Assembly: GCA_051004815.1 (NCBI GenBank)
Contig: JBPCJY010000254.1
Span: 1-20,222, forward strand
DNA: 20,222 bases
Origin: JBBQXY01 sp051004815
Lineage (GTDB): Bacteria > Chloroflexota > Ktedonobacteria > Ktedonobacterales > Ktedonobacteraceae
Direction: 5' to 3'
Positions 1-6,878 of this stretch are shown in pieces; position 1 is the first letter of the stretch; each line of letters begins with the position of its first letter. The translations under genes and the position numbers were made by a program. Below the pieces are notes generated by a model. That model saw only the letters and a list, made by a program, of their open reading frames with translations, did not search any database and was not told where the DNA came from.

Positions 1-33
1 TTCCTGAGGCATCGAGAAGAGAAGCCTCAGGAA
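1..33. repeat. Inverted repeat, 10-bp perfect arms
   Basis: TTCCTGAGGC at 1-10 is the exact reverse complement of GCCTCAGGAA at 24-33, leaving a 13-nt loop. No T-run follows, so a rho-independent terminator for a gene left of the window is possible but not well supported. Nothing else is seen before the first gene. Confidence 0.5.
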
Positions 34-139
34 AGCGTCAGCAACTACTCAGCTTCGCCACAGGAAAAAAAGATATGCTTCACTTACATGAAAGTACGTA
101 CATTTGAGCAGCTCATGAGTTCATGAAAGGACCTATTCG

Positions 140-529
140 ATGAGAAAGCTACGATTAGTAGTGGTAGTATTTGTGGCACTTACGGCTTTTGTTGGCTTCA
201 ACCTGTTCGCTTCTGCCACAGCACATGCACAGACAATGGGAATGGATGGGTGCGTTCACCAACCAACCATAGACACGCTTGAAGCATGTGTTGATCATGC
301 GTCGGATCAGGGGTTAATCAACAGTCGTTCGGTCACCAAGAGCCTGCTCGCCAAGCTCGACAGAGCTGAGAATGCACTCAGACACGAGCGTACTGCAAGT
401 GCTATCAATGCGCTCAACGCGTTTATCTCTGAAGTCAATGCGCAATCGGGCACAACCATTGTTCCGATGCATGCCATGGGCCTGGTGATGCATGCTCAAT
501 TGGTGATCAACGCATTGGAAAACACGTAG
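140..529 (+). CDS. Secreted FIMAH-like domain protein
   Basis: Predicted 129-residue exported protein. Residues 1-30 form a signal peptide: basic MRKLR, a hydrophobic core, and an AHA site before Gln31. Residues about 57-125, from GLINSRSVTKSLLAKLDRAE onward, match the pattern of the FIMAH domain, a small helical module found at the ends of secreted bacterial proteins; here it is nearly the whole mature protein. Two Cys (38 and 50) could form a disulfide. The start is supported by AAGGA at 127-131, 8 nt upstream. The gene stands alone, about 200 bp before a two-component operon. FIMAH modules are thought to mediate extracellular interactions, but no enzymatic role can be assigned. The domain call rests on pattern recognition only. 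Confidence 0.8.
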   Translation: MRKLRLVVVVFVALTAFVGFNLFASATAHAQTMGMDGCVHQPTIDTLEACVDHASDQGLINSRSVTKSLLAKLDRAENALRHERTASAINALNAFISEVNAQSGTTIVPMHAMGLVMHAQLVINALENT

Positions 530-571
530 GCTGGCGAAATGGTAGAGAAGCATGGTTAGATTAAGTTCAAG

Positions 572-612
572 GCGAGGTCTTGCTCGGTGGTCCGTTGCAC
601 GTCCTCGCTTTT
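572..612 (+). terminator. Weak candidate terminator after the FIMAH-like gene
   Basis: GCGAGG at 572-577 pairs with CCTCGC at 603-608, followed directly by TTTT at 609-612. The stem is only 6 bp and the loop is 25 nt, so this is a tentative call based on position and the T-run. Confidence 0.3.
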
Positions 613-726
613 CTGCATGCTTGATCGTAATTCTTTCTCTTGAGCCAGCGCACAACTGTCCAGAAGAGAACAGCGATCAGGACGATGCCGAGTATCGAAC
701 CCAGTGACATAAGGAGCGAGACTGTT

Positions 727-1443
727 ATGACACGCATTTTAGTAGTAGACGATGAATCGGCATTGGTAGAACTGGTGCGCAGCTATCTTGAACGCGAGCA
801 GTATGAAGTGCTAACGGCGGCGGATGGGCATTCTGCACTTGATCTTGCTCGTGCTGCTCAACCTGACCTCGTTGTCCTCGACGTAATGCTTCCTATCCTG
901 GACGGGTTAGAAGTATGCCAACAATTGCGGCAGTTTTCTGATGCCTATGTGATCATGTTGACTGCACGAACGGAAGAGGTCGACAAAATTCTTGGCCTGA
1001 CCGTCGGCGCGGATGACTACCTCACCAAGCCGTTCAGTCCACGAGAACTGGTAGCTCGCATTAAGGCCCTCCTGCGGCGTCCGCGCCAGGTTGCGAGTAC
1101 GCTGCTCAACAATCCTGAACCGCCTGACGATACTCCTGCACCACAGCACTGGGATGATCTGACGATCGATGAGGCGCAGCATGAAGTAACATTGCACGGG
1201 CAACCAATCGAATTAACCGCACGGGAATTTGCCTTGCTGCTCGCGCTTGCCAGGCATCCCGGACGCGTATTTACGCGCCCCCAATTGCTGGAGCATGTGT
1301 GGGGAGATGCCTATTATGACGAGCATGTCGTGGATGTCCACCTCGGGAACCTGCGCAAGAAGTTGGAAACGGACCCGGCACATCCCCAGTACCTTGAGAC
1401 CGTGCGCGGTGTTGGCTATCGCTTCCGTCGGAAGCGGGAGTAA
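727..1443 (+). CDS. OmpR/PhoB-family response regulator (system 1)
   Basis: DNA-binding response regulator of 238 residues. The receiver (about 3-115) has the acidic pair D8/D9, phosphoacceptor D52 in LVVLDVMLP, switch Thr79 (IMLTA), aromatic switch Tyr98 (GADDYLTKPF) and Lys101, so all canonical residues are present. A Pro-rich linker (about 120-145) leads to a C-terminal winged helix ending in VRGVGYRFRRKRE. The ATG at 727 is chosen because AAGGAG lies at 711-716 and the receiver begins right after it; an earlier in-frame ATG at 640 would add an unrelated 29-residue tail. The gene ends 4 nt before its kinase, so the two are co-transcribed. Likely targets include the SHOCT promoter downstream, which carries OmpR-type direct repeats; this is inferred from proximity. 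Confidence 0.95.
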   Translation: MTRILVVDDESALVELVRSYLEREQYEVLTAADGHSALDLARAAQPDLVVLDVMLPILDGLEVCQQLRQFSDAYVIMLTARTEEVDKILGLTVGADDYLTKPFSPRELVARIKALLRRPRQVASTLLNNPEPPDDTPAPQHWDDLTIDEAQHEVTLHGQPIELTAREFALLLALARHPGRVFTRPQLLEHVWGDAYYDEHVVDVHLGNLRKKLETDPAHPQYLETVRGVGYRFRRKRE

Positions 1444-1447
1444 TACG

Positions 1448-2584
1448 ATGCGAGGGCATATTTCATTCCGAGCGTCCCTGAGTGGGAAATTTCTGCTTTC
1501 CTACCTGTTGATTGTCCTGGTTGGCGTAGCTACGCTGCTGGTAGTCACATTTGGGCTGGCACCGACGCTGTTTCAGGCGCAACTTGTGGGCATCCTCCAG
1601 ACCCATCCGAGCACATTGACGACCTCCGAAGCGAGTCAGCGCATCCTGGGGGTCTTTCTTGGCACACTCTTCAGCGCGTTAGCTCTGGCTGCCATTGTCG
1701 CCACCGTGACCTCCCTGACCATCAGTTTCTTTGTTGCCCGGCGCATCACGGTTCCTTTACGGCACATGACCCATGTCTCAGAGCGCATCAGCACGGGTCA
1801 CTATGCAGAACGGGTGGTTGTCCCGCCTGTTCATGCCACTGACGAGCTTGGGCAACTAGCATCCAGCATCAATGCGCTCGCTGTGACCTTAGAGCAGACT
1901 GAGCGACGCCGCCTGGAGGTCATTGGCAACGTAGCGCACGAACTACGCACCCCTATTGCTACCCTCGAGGGCTATCTTGAAGGTTTGCTCGACGGCATCA
2001 TTGAGCCGACGCCGCACACACTTGCCATGCTGCATACCGAAGCAGGGCGGCTGCGGCGGCTGGTGAACGACTTGCAGGAAGTGTCGCGGGCCGAGGCACG
2101 CCAGATTCCTCTCTTCCCCCAGCCAGTTGCTCCACAGCAGATCGTTCAACATGCGCTTGAGCCTCTGGAAGGGCAGTTTGCTGAAAAAGGCATTGAACTT
2201 CGGGTACATCTGTCGGAGGACCTTCCTCCAGTGATGGTCGACCTTGCTCACGCCGTGCAAATCCTCACCAACCTGCTGGTCAATGCGCTGCGCTACACGC
2301 CAGCACCGGGTCGGGTCGAGGTGACGGTGAGCGTTGAGAAAGCTCTGGTTGCCTTTCGGGTCATTGATACGGGTGTTGGTCTGACCCCAGATCAACTCAC
2401 CCACATCTTTGAACGTTTCTACCGCGTTGATACGTCACGGTCGCGTGCCTCTGGCGGCTCAGGCATTGGTTTGACGATTGCCCAAGCGTTGGCCCAGGCG
2501 ATGGGCGGCAACATTCAGGTCACAAGTGCCGGTTTAGGCCAGGGAAGCCGCTTTACTCTCACTCTTCCACAAACCCATACGTGA
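1448..2584 (+). CDS. Sensor histidine kinase (system 1), HAMP-HisKA-HATPase
   Basis: Membrane histidine kinase of 378 residues, partner of the regulator 4 nt upstream. It has two membrane segments (about 14-36 and 70-97) separated by a short extracytoplasmic loop of about 33 residues, a HAMP domain (about 98-150), and an H-box with His164 (NVAHELRTP). The ATPase has an N-box Asn279, a G1 Asp307 (VIDTGVG), an F-box (IFERFYRVD) and a G2 (SGGSGIGL). The loop is too small for a periplasmic ligand domain, so sensing probably occurs in or near the membrane, as in BaeS-like or intramembrane-sensing kinases. The ATG at 1448 follows GGGAG at 1436-1440. The next gene begins after a 234-bp gap with its own promoter. 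Confidence 0.95.
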   Translation: MRGHISFRASLSGKFLLSYLLIVLVGVATLLVVTFGLAPTLFQAQLVGILQTHPSTLTTSEASQRILGVFLGTLFSALALAAIVATVTSLTISFFVARRITVPLRHMTHVSERISTGHYAERVVVPPVHATDELGQLASSINALAVTLEQTERRRLEVIGNVAHELRTPIATLEGYLEGLLDGIIEPTPHTLAMLHTEAGRLRRLVNDLQEVSRAEARQIPLFPQPVAPQQIVQHALEPLEGQFAEKGIELRVHLSEDLPPVMVDLAHAVQILTNLLVNALRYTPAPGRVEVTVSVEKALVAFRVIDTGVGLTPDQLTHIFERFYRVDTSRSRASGGSGIGLTIAQALAQAMGGNIQVTSAGLGQGSRFTLTLPQTHT

Positions 2585-2592
2585 ATGTTTGC

Positions 2593-2638
2593 TATTACCT
2601 GTTATTACCTGTCCCCCAGACAGGGTGCAGACAGGGTG
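2593..2638. repeat. Composite short repeat with hairpin after kinase 1
   Basis: TATTACCTGT occurs twice in tandem (2593-2602, 2603-2612), and CAGACAGGGTG twice in tandem (2617-2627, 2628-2638). The central CCTGTC (2608-2613) and GACAGG (2619-2624) pair across a 5-nt loop. A 23-nt core, 2604-2626, recurs exactly at 19478-19500. It may stop transcription from kinase 1, but there is no T-run; a mobile-element origin is likely because of the second copy. Confidence 0.75.
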
Positions 2639-2644
2639 ACATAC

Positions 2645-2701
2645 TCTTGATTGAATCTTGATGAAAACGCACATCTGCTCTTGATGTGGGTAGCCTATAC
2701 T
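2645..2701 (+). promoter_or_regulatory. OmpR-type operator/promoter of SHOCT gene 1
   Basis: TCTTGAT occurs at 2645-2651, 2656-2662 and 2679-2685, spaced 11 and 23 bp, i.e. one and about two helical turns. A TATACT box lies at 2696-2701, 10 bp after the last repeat. A block on the opposite strand at 8787-8843, in front of the paralogous SHOCT gene, matches 52 of 57 positions, with the same repeat spacing and the same distance to the ATG (118 bp). Conservation of this block amid a diverged leader argues for a functional activator site. OmpR/PhoB-family regulators bind such tandem direct repeats; which regulator binds here is inference. Confidence 0.7.
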
Positions 2702-2818
2702 CTTAGCAGAGGTCGGGGAACATCGGAGCAATCAACACAATGTACCCCGGAATGAAAAGCAGAAAAATAGTGGTCTGCATACAGACCGATTGCTACATGA
2801 TAAGAGGAGAAGACGAAC

Positions 2819-3061
2819 ATGATGTACGGTTTTGGCAGTTCTGGCAGCTGGTGGCTCATGGGAATAGGCATGATGGCACTCTTTTTGATCGCCATTATTC
2901 TCTTAGCGATCTGGGTTGTGCGCGGTCTGTACCCGCGCCAGGCGCGCTCTGGGCACGACCTGGCACTGGAGACTCTACAGCAGCACTATGCGGCTGGAGA
3001 GATCAATGCGGCTGAGTATGAACAGGCGCGAGCCAGGTTGGAGCAAATCCCGGTCGCGTAA
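2819..3061 (+). CDS. SHOCT-domain small membrane protein 1
   Basis: An 80-residue protein. An N-terminal Gly/Met/Trp-rich stretch (MMYGFG) runs into one transmembrane helix (about 14-36). A basic loop and a C-terminal SHOCT module (about 48-76) follow, with the typical YAAGEINAAEYEQARARL pattern. SHOCT modules are short C-terminal helical pieces common in small bacterial membrane proteins; their molecular role is not settled. The start is the first of two ATGs, with AGAGGAG at 2804-2810. It is about 72% identical by eye (58 of 80) to the protein at 8427-8669 on the other strand and shares its promoter, so the pair arose by duplication of gene plus control region. It lies directly downstream of system 1. 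Confidence 0.88.
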   Translation: MMYGFGSSGSWWLMGIGMMALFLIAIILLAIWVVRGLYPRQARSGHDLALETLQQHYAAGEINAAEYEQARARLEQIPVA

Positions 3062-3206
3062 CCTCGCCTGGCAACAGGTGAGGGTGTTTCCAGAGCAATA
3101 TGCTCAATGGCGACAAGGGATACAGTTTTTTATGAATACTGAAACGCCCGCACAGAGTGTTTCTGCACGAAAGAGTTCTCGCAGACCGAGAACCAGGAGA
3201 AGAACG

Positions 3207-3614
3207 ATGAGTCTAGAACAGTACAGCCCGTATGGATTTGGCTTGAAGGTCAACCTGCCATATGCCGAAGCGGTTGAGCGAACGAAGGCAGCCCTTAAAG
3301 AGCAAGGCTTTGGCGTCCTGACCGAAGTGGATATTCAGCACACCATGAAAGAGAAGCGAGGCGTCGATTTCAGACCGTATGTCATCCTTGGTGCCTGCAA
3401 TCCTGCCCTGGCGGAGCAAGCTCTCACCGCCGAACTGGATCTTGGACTCCTTTTGCCCTGCAATGTTGTCGTCTATGAGACCGAAGGGGGAAGTATAGTC
3501 CAGGCCATGGATCCTGAGCCGGTTTTAGGATTGGTAGGTAATCCAAGGCTGGAACCCATCGCATATGAGGTCAAAGCTCGACTCCGGGCGGCGTTGACAG
3601 GTCTCAGCCGCTAA
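3207..3614 (+). CDS. DUF302-domain protein
   Basis: A 135-residue soluble protein matching the DUF302 family: YGFGLKVNLPYAEAVERTKA at the start, the conserved ILGACNPALAEQAL segment at about 53-66, and PCNVVVYE at about 80-87. No signal peptide or membrane helix is seen. The ATG at 3207 follows AGGAGA (3195-3200) and starts directly before the domain. An upstream in-frame ATG at 3132 would add 25 basic, low-complexity residues and has a weaker ribosome site. DUF302 proteins are often found near metal, thiol or envelope-stress genes; the biochemical function is unknown. It sits between two SHOCT genes and may be co-transcribed with the first. Confidence 0.85.
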   Translation: MSLEQYSPYGFGLKVNLPYAEAVERTKAALKEQGFGVLTEVDIQHTMKEKRGVDFRPYVILGACNPALAEQALTAELDLGLLLPCNVVVYETEGGSIVQAMDPEPVLGLVGNPRLEPIAYEVKARLRAALTGLSR

Positions 3615-3687
3615 GGTGCATCCATTGTGGATACATGCGCCCAGTATCAAACAGAATAGAAAATAATTGTTTATTACTTAGAAACAT

Positions 3688-3702
3688 GTTCTGTAACAGA
3701 AC
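3688..3702. promoter_or_regulatory. Palindromic candidate operator before SHOCT gene 3
   Basis: GTTCTGT-A-ACAGAAC is a perfect 7-bp inverted repeat with a single central base, in an AT-rich stretch 24 bp before the ATG at 3727. Position and symmetry suggest binding by a dimeric repressor over the start of transcription. No known consensus is matched with confidence. Confidence 0.45.
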
Positions 3703-3726
3703 GTGGCAGAAAGTGAGGGTACAATA

Positions 3727-4026
3727 ATGATGTGGGGATATGGTTTCGGTTGGGGCTGGTTCATGATGATGTTTGGCGGGGTCCTATGGATTGCCGTCTT
3801 AGTGGTCCTCGTGTGGGCCTTGATTCGTTGGTTCGAAAGGAAAGGGCAAGCAACTGGCTCATCTACCCACCTTGGTTTGTCAGCGTTAGACATCCTCAAC
3901 CAGCGTTTTGCGCGTGGCGAGATTGATAGCGCGACGTTTGAGCAGATGCGAGAGCGGCTCTACGGTACAGAGTATGTTCCTGGTGCCAGTCAGAAAGCAA
4001 CGGAGAGCAGCCGACGCGGCGTCTAA
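3727..4026 (+). CDS. SHOCT-domain small membrane protein 3
   Basis: A 99-residue protein with the same plan as the other two SHOCT proteins but divergent sequence. It has a Gly/Trp/Met-rich N-terminus (MMWGYGFGWGW), one transmembrane helix (about 11-36), a linker, and a SHOCT module at about 53-78 (ALDILNQRFARGEIDSATFE). A polar tail of about 20 residues ends in RRGV. The first of two adjacent ATGs is chosen, with GAGGG at 3715-3719. It lies 112 bp after the DUF302 gene with its own palindromic upstream site, and a 32-bp-stem inverted repeat begins 13 bp after its stop. Confidence 0.82.
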   Translation: MMWGYGFGWGWFMMMFGGVLWIAVLVVLVWALIRWFERKGQATGSSTHLGLSALDILNQRFARGEIDSATFEQMRERLYGTEYVPGASQKATESSRRGV

Positions 4027-4039
4027 GAGAATTAACAGC

Positions 4040-4108
4040 AACATGAGTCATCCCAGAACATGCGAGAGATAACTTCTATCTCTCGCATGTTCTGGGATGA
4101 CTCATGTT
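4040..4108. repeat. Near-complete 69-bp palindrome: 32-bp perfect arms, 5-nt loop
   Basis: Positions 4040-4071 are the exact reverse complement of 4077-4108, with loop ACTTC. It begins 13 bp after the SHOCT gene 3 stop. As RNA it would form a very stable hairpin that could end transcription or protect the 3' end, but only TTT follows. A perfect 32-bp arm is longer than ordinary terminators and suggests a recent or selected element. Confidence 0.9.
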
Positions 4109-4192
4109 TGAGTACAGTGGTGTGCTCTGATGGATGACTGAAGCGAAGCTGAGGAAAAGTCAAACGTGCCAGTTTCCGCACGAACCGCATGG

Positions 4193-4389
4193 GAAATGAG
4201 CGAACCATGAGGTTTTAACGCTTTTTTTAACGCTTCCCGTTTGCAATGAAAGTAGCTCGGACAACGGATTTCATTGATCACGCGGAAGAAGGTCACGGTA
4301 GAGCAAACGATTCAGCTTCCGCTCGAAAATCCCGCTCATTTCCCAGGTACTTCTAACGAACTACCCGAGAAATGAGCGAACCGTGAGGT
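4193..4389. repeat. Direct repeat pair, 21 bp with one mismatch, plus an inverted copy
   Basis: Positions 4193-4213 and 4369-4389 match at 20 of 21 bases (core AAATGAGCGAACC, then A or G, then TGAGGT), 176 bp apart. GCTCATTTCCC at 4334-4344 is the exact reverse complement of 4191-4201. The mix of direct and inverted copies looks like debris of an element with repeated ends. Confidence 0.65.
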
Positions 4390-4499
4390 ATTGATCAAAC
4401 TTCTTCTGCATCTTTGTGCTGTAGTAGATAGTTGTCGGCGACCTCACCAGTATTCCCAGCATCCCGGTCCGAATAATGGAACGCCACTCGGGCTGGTGA

Positions 4500-4535
4500 C
4501 TGAAGTTGAAATATGCTGAGCAGTTCCAACTTCAG
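4500..4535. repeat. Hairpin, 9-bp perfect stem
   Basis: CTGAAGTTG at 4500-4508 pairs exactly with CAACTTCAG at 4527-4535 over an 18-nt loop. It has no T-run and no adjacent gene end, so its role is unknown. Confidence 0.45.
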
Positions 4536-4700
4536 AAGATTGAGAATGTAATGCCTTCACCTGCTTGATGTCCGTTGATTGTGATGCTGCTGTGATAGAA
4601 ATACCTACAGGTCGTGATACAAATGAGACATTCTGGCAGTAAGCTACTCTCATACCGAAGGTGGCCCAAAATAGACGAACCTGGTCAGAGGAGTCAACTC

Positions 4701-5369
4701 ATGCAAAGGATATTGGTAATTGATGATGATCCCGCGGTGATTAGCTTGTTGAAACGCGGTTTATCTTACGAAGGATTTATGGTAGAGACGGCCAAATCGG
4801 GAGCTGATGGGTTGACGATTGCGCGAGAGCACCCCTCGGACGTTGTGATTCTTGATGTCATGATGGCTGGTCTCAACGGTTTTGAGGTATTGCAGCGTTT
4901 GCGTGCAGGTGATAGACAATTACCGGTGCTCATGCTGACCGGCAAAGATGCTCCAAATGACCAGGTGCAAGGGCTGACATTGGGAGCTGACGATTATGTC
5001 CTGAAGCCGTTCAGCTTCGAGGTCTTAGTAGCGCGGGTTCATGCGCTCTTGAGGCGACAACAGGTGGATCATCCTCCTGTGTTACGCTTTGCTGACCTTT
5101 CACTGGATATCGTGAGCCACGTTGTTCGTCGTGGGCAGCGTGAGGTGCCCCTTACGAGCCAGGAATTTAAACTACTCCAGGCATTTCTTTCCCATCCCCG
5201 GCAGGTGCTTTCCAAAGATACCCTGCTTGACCGCGTCTGGGGCTATAATTTCGGTGGCAATGTGGTCGAAGTGTACGTCAAGCAGGTGCGCCAGAAGCTC
5301 GAGGCTAAAGAGGAACCACGACTGATTCATACCATCCGCAATGTCGGCTACGTATTGAAAGAGGGATAG
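4701..5369 (+). CDS. OmpR/PhoB-family response regulator (system 2)
   Basis: DNA-binding response regulator of 222 residues. The receiver carries the D8-D10 acidic cluster, phosphoacceptor D52 (VILDVMM), switch Thr80 (LMLTG), Tyr99 (GADDYVLKPF) and Lys102. The winged-helix domain (about 125-220) has the usual LTSQEFKLLQAFLSHPRQVL and a closing HTIRNVGYVLKEG. The ATG at 4701 follows AGAGGAG (4687-4693) and places the receiver at residue 2; an upstream in-frame ATG at 4614 would add 29 non-conserved residues. It ends 3 nt before its kinase, so they form one operon. The signal and target genes are unknown. Confidence 0.95.
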   Translation: MQRILVIDDDPAVISLLKRGLSYEGFMVETAKSGADGLTIAREHPSDVVILDVMMAGLNGFEVLQRLRAGDRQLPVLMLTGKDAPNDQVQGLTLGADDYVLKPFSFEVLVARVHALLRRQQVDHPPVLRFADLSLDIVSHVVRRGQREVPLTSQEFKLLQAFLSHPRQVLSKDTLLDRVWGYNFGGNVVEVYVKQVRQKLEAKEEPRLIHTIRNVGYVLKEG

Positions 5370-5372
5370 GCC

Positions 5373-6803
5373 ATGTCGATCCGCCTGCGGCTGGCATTCT
5401 GCTACGGGATCTTGTTCGCTTTGATCTTGCCCATGGTAACGGTCCTCAGTTATGCGATCCACGCTCGCAGCCAGTATGATGACCTGGACCGCACCCTGGC
5501 CGTCAGTGCCGGTCACATCGCGGCTGAAGCGGCCATATCAACCACTGGGCTGCATCTTATTGAAGGAGGGAGCAATCTCGAAATTGCCCTCTTCCTCTAC
5601 GCTCCTAATGGGAGCTTACAAGAGAGATCCTCTGATGCTGAAATCGCGCCAACCGTTGAGCCACAGAAAGTGCTTCAGAAGCCTTCTGGCCCGGCATACG
5701 ATGCCATCGCCCGGCTCGTCCCACCACTGACGGGTGGGGTCACGACGCCTTTCAACGGGCAATTTGGGCTGATCTTTTCGTCAGGACAACGCTGGCGCGT
5801 CTATGTTCTCTCCGTACGACACACGGGAACCACTATTGGCTATATCGAGGCACTGACTCCCCTGGGACGACTTGATGCCAGCATGCAAACCTTCCAATTT
5901 GTCTTACTCATTTTGGGGTTGAGCAGTCTCGTTGTTGCGCTCGTGGGCAGTTGGGTGATTGCCGGCAAGGCTTTGCGCCCCATTGCCAGGATGATCCAGA
6001 CCGCACAGATGATTGCGCACTCGCACGATCTGTCGCGCCGCATCGAGACCTCTGCTCACCATGATGAGCTTGGTCGCCTTGCTGCTACCTTCAATGAGAT
6101 GTTGGGCAGCATTGAAACCATTTATCGTGCGCAACAACGGTTTATAGCGGACGCCTCGCACGAACTGCGTGCCCCGCTCACAGCCATTCAAGGAAATCTG
6201 GAACTGCTCAGTCGCCACCAGCATATGCCCGAAGCAGAGCGCGTAGAAGCAGTAGATGAGGCCATGCGAGAAGCCAATCGCTTGACACGCTTAGTGGCCG
6301 ATCTGCTGTCGCTGGCGCGTGCAGATGCAGGAATCACACTCAAACGCTGCCCGGTTGATCTCGATCCGATCATTTTGGACGCATTTCGTGAAGCGCATCA
6401 CCTTTCACAGGGACAAACACTGCTGCTTGAACCATTCGAGCCCTCGAAAGTCGAGGGGAATGAGGATAAACTGAAACAATTACTCTTAATCTTGCTCGAT
6501 AACGCACTCAAATACACGCCTGCTAATGGACAGGTTACGGTTGGACTTCAACGTGAGACCGTTGATGCCATCATGACGGTGCGTGATACCGGTGTTGGTA
6601 TTCCAGCGGAAGATCTGCCGCATGTGTTTGAACGGCTGTACCGGGCCGATCCTGCTCGCAGTCGTGATCCAGGCGGAACGGGGGTGGGTCTATCGATTGC
6701 CCGGTGGATTGTCGAACAGCATGAAGGGGAAATCACAATAGAGAGCAAACCAGACCATGGCACCACAGTACTCGTTCGTATCCCTCTCTGTCGCTGCTCC
6801 TAG
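5373..6803 (+). CDS. Sensor histidine kinase (system 2)
   Basis: Membrane histidine kinase of 476 residues. It has membrane segments at about 8-30 and 174-198 bounding an extracytoplasmic sensor region of about 140 residues with no Cys and no obvious known fold. HAMP spans about 199-252. The H-box has His263 (DASHELRAPLTA), and the ATPase has Asn377 (LLDNALKYTP), Asp405 (VRDTGVGI), an F-box (VFERLYRAD) and a G2 loop (GGTGVGL, 434-440). The layout resembles the CusS/TcrY-like class common in metal and envelope response, but the sensor domain does not identify the signal. The start is fixed by GAGGG at 5361-5365 and the 3-nt gap after the regulator. It ends just before a small terminator. Confidence 0.95.
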   Translation: MSIRLRLAFCYGILFALILPMVTVLSYAIHARSQYDDLDRTLAVSAGHIAAEAAISTTGLHLIEGGSNLEIALFLYAPNGSLQERSSDAEIAPTVEPQKVLQKPSGPAYDAIARLVPPLTGGVTTPFNGQFGLIFSSGQRWRVYVLSVRHTGTTIGYIEALTPLGRLDASMQTFQFVLLILGLSSLVVALVGSWVIAGKALRPIARMIQTAQMIAHSHDLSRRIETSAHHDELGRLAATFNEMLGSIETIYRAQQRFIADASHELRAPLTAIQGNLELLSRHQHMPEAERVEAVDEAMREANRLTRLVADLLSLARADAGITLKRCPVDLDPIILDAFREAHHLSQGQTLLLEPFEPSKVEGNEDKLKQLLLILLDNALKYTPANGQVTVGLQRETVDAIMTVRDTGVGIPAEDLPHVFERLYRADPARSRDPGGTGVGLSIARWIVEQHEGEITIESKPDHGTTVLVRIPLCRCS

Positions 6804-6807
6804 CACC

Positions 6808-6832
6808 CCTACCCTCTTTCAAGGGTAGGTTT
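6808..6832 (+). terminator. Rho-independent terminator after kinase 2
   Basis: CCTACCCT at 6808-6815 pairs with AGGGTAGG at 6822-6829 over a 6-nt loop, followed by TTT. It begins 4 nt after the kinase stop. The T-run is short, so efficiency is uncertain. Confidence 0.6.
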
Positions 6833-6878
6833 CTCGACAAGAGAAAAGGAAAAGTGGTTGCATTGGTCTGCTCGCAGA

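Larger units (their letters stand above)
4110..4700. other. Non-coding region with eroded repeats before system 2
   Basis: About 590 bp in which I see no convincing gene on either strand. It holds the 4193/4369 direct repeat, an inverted partner at 4334-4344, the 4500-4535 hairpin, and the ribosome site of the next regulator (AGAGGAG, 4687-4693). The promoter of system 2 must lie here, but no clear -35/-10 pair stands out. Repeat remnants suggest an old mobile element. Confidence 0.6.

Noticed and set aside
28..54. Two short motifs (TCAGGAAAGCG and TCAGCAACTACTCAGC) resembling 20011-20043 in swapped order
   Set aside because: Matches are only 11 and 15 of 16 bases, in a different order; not enough for a repeat family or attachment sites.
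314..655. 113-residue minus-strand open frame over the FIMAH-like gene
   Set aside because: It lies opposite a gene with a clear signal peptide and ribosome site, and its translation has no recognisable features.
1943..2404. 153-residue minus-strand open frame inside kinase 1
   Set aside because: It is antisense to the HisKA/HATPase motifs of a convincing kinase; a codon-bias shadow.
4102..4296. 64-residue minus-strand open frame in the gene-free region
   Set aside because: It begins in the palindrome arm, has no ribosome site and resembles no transposase I know.
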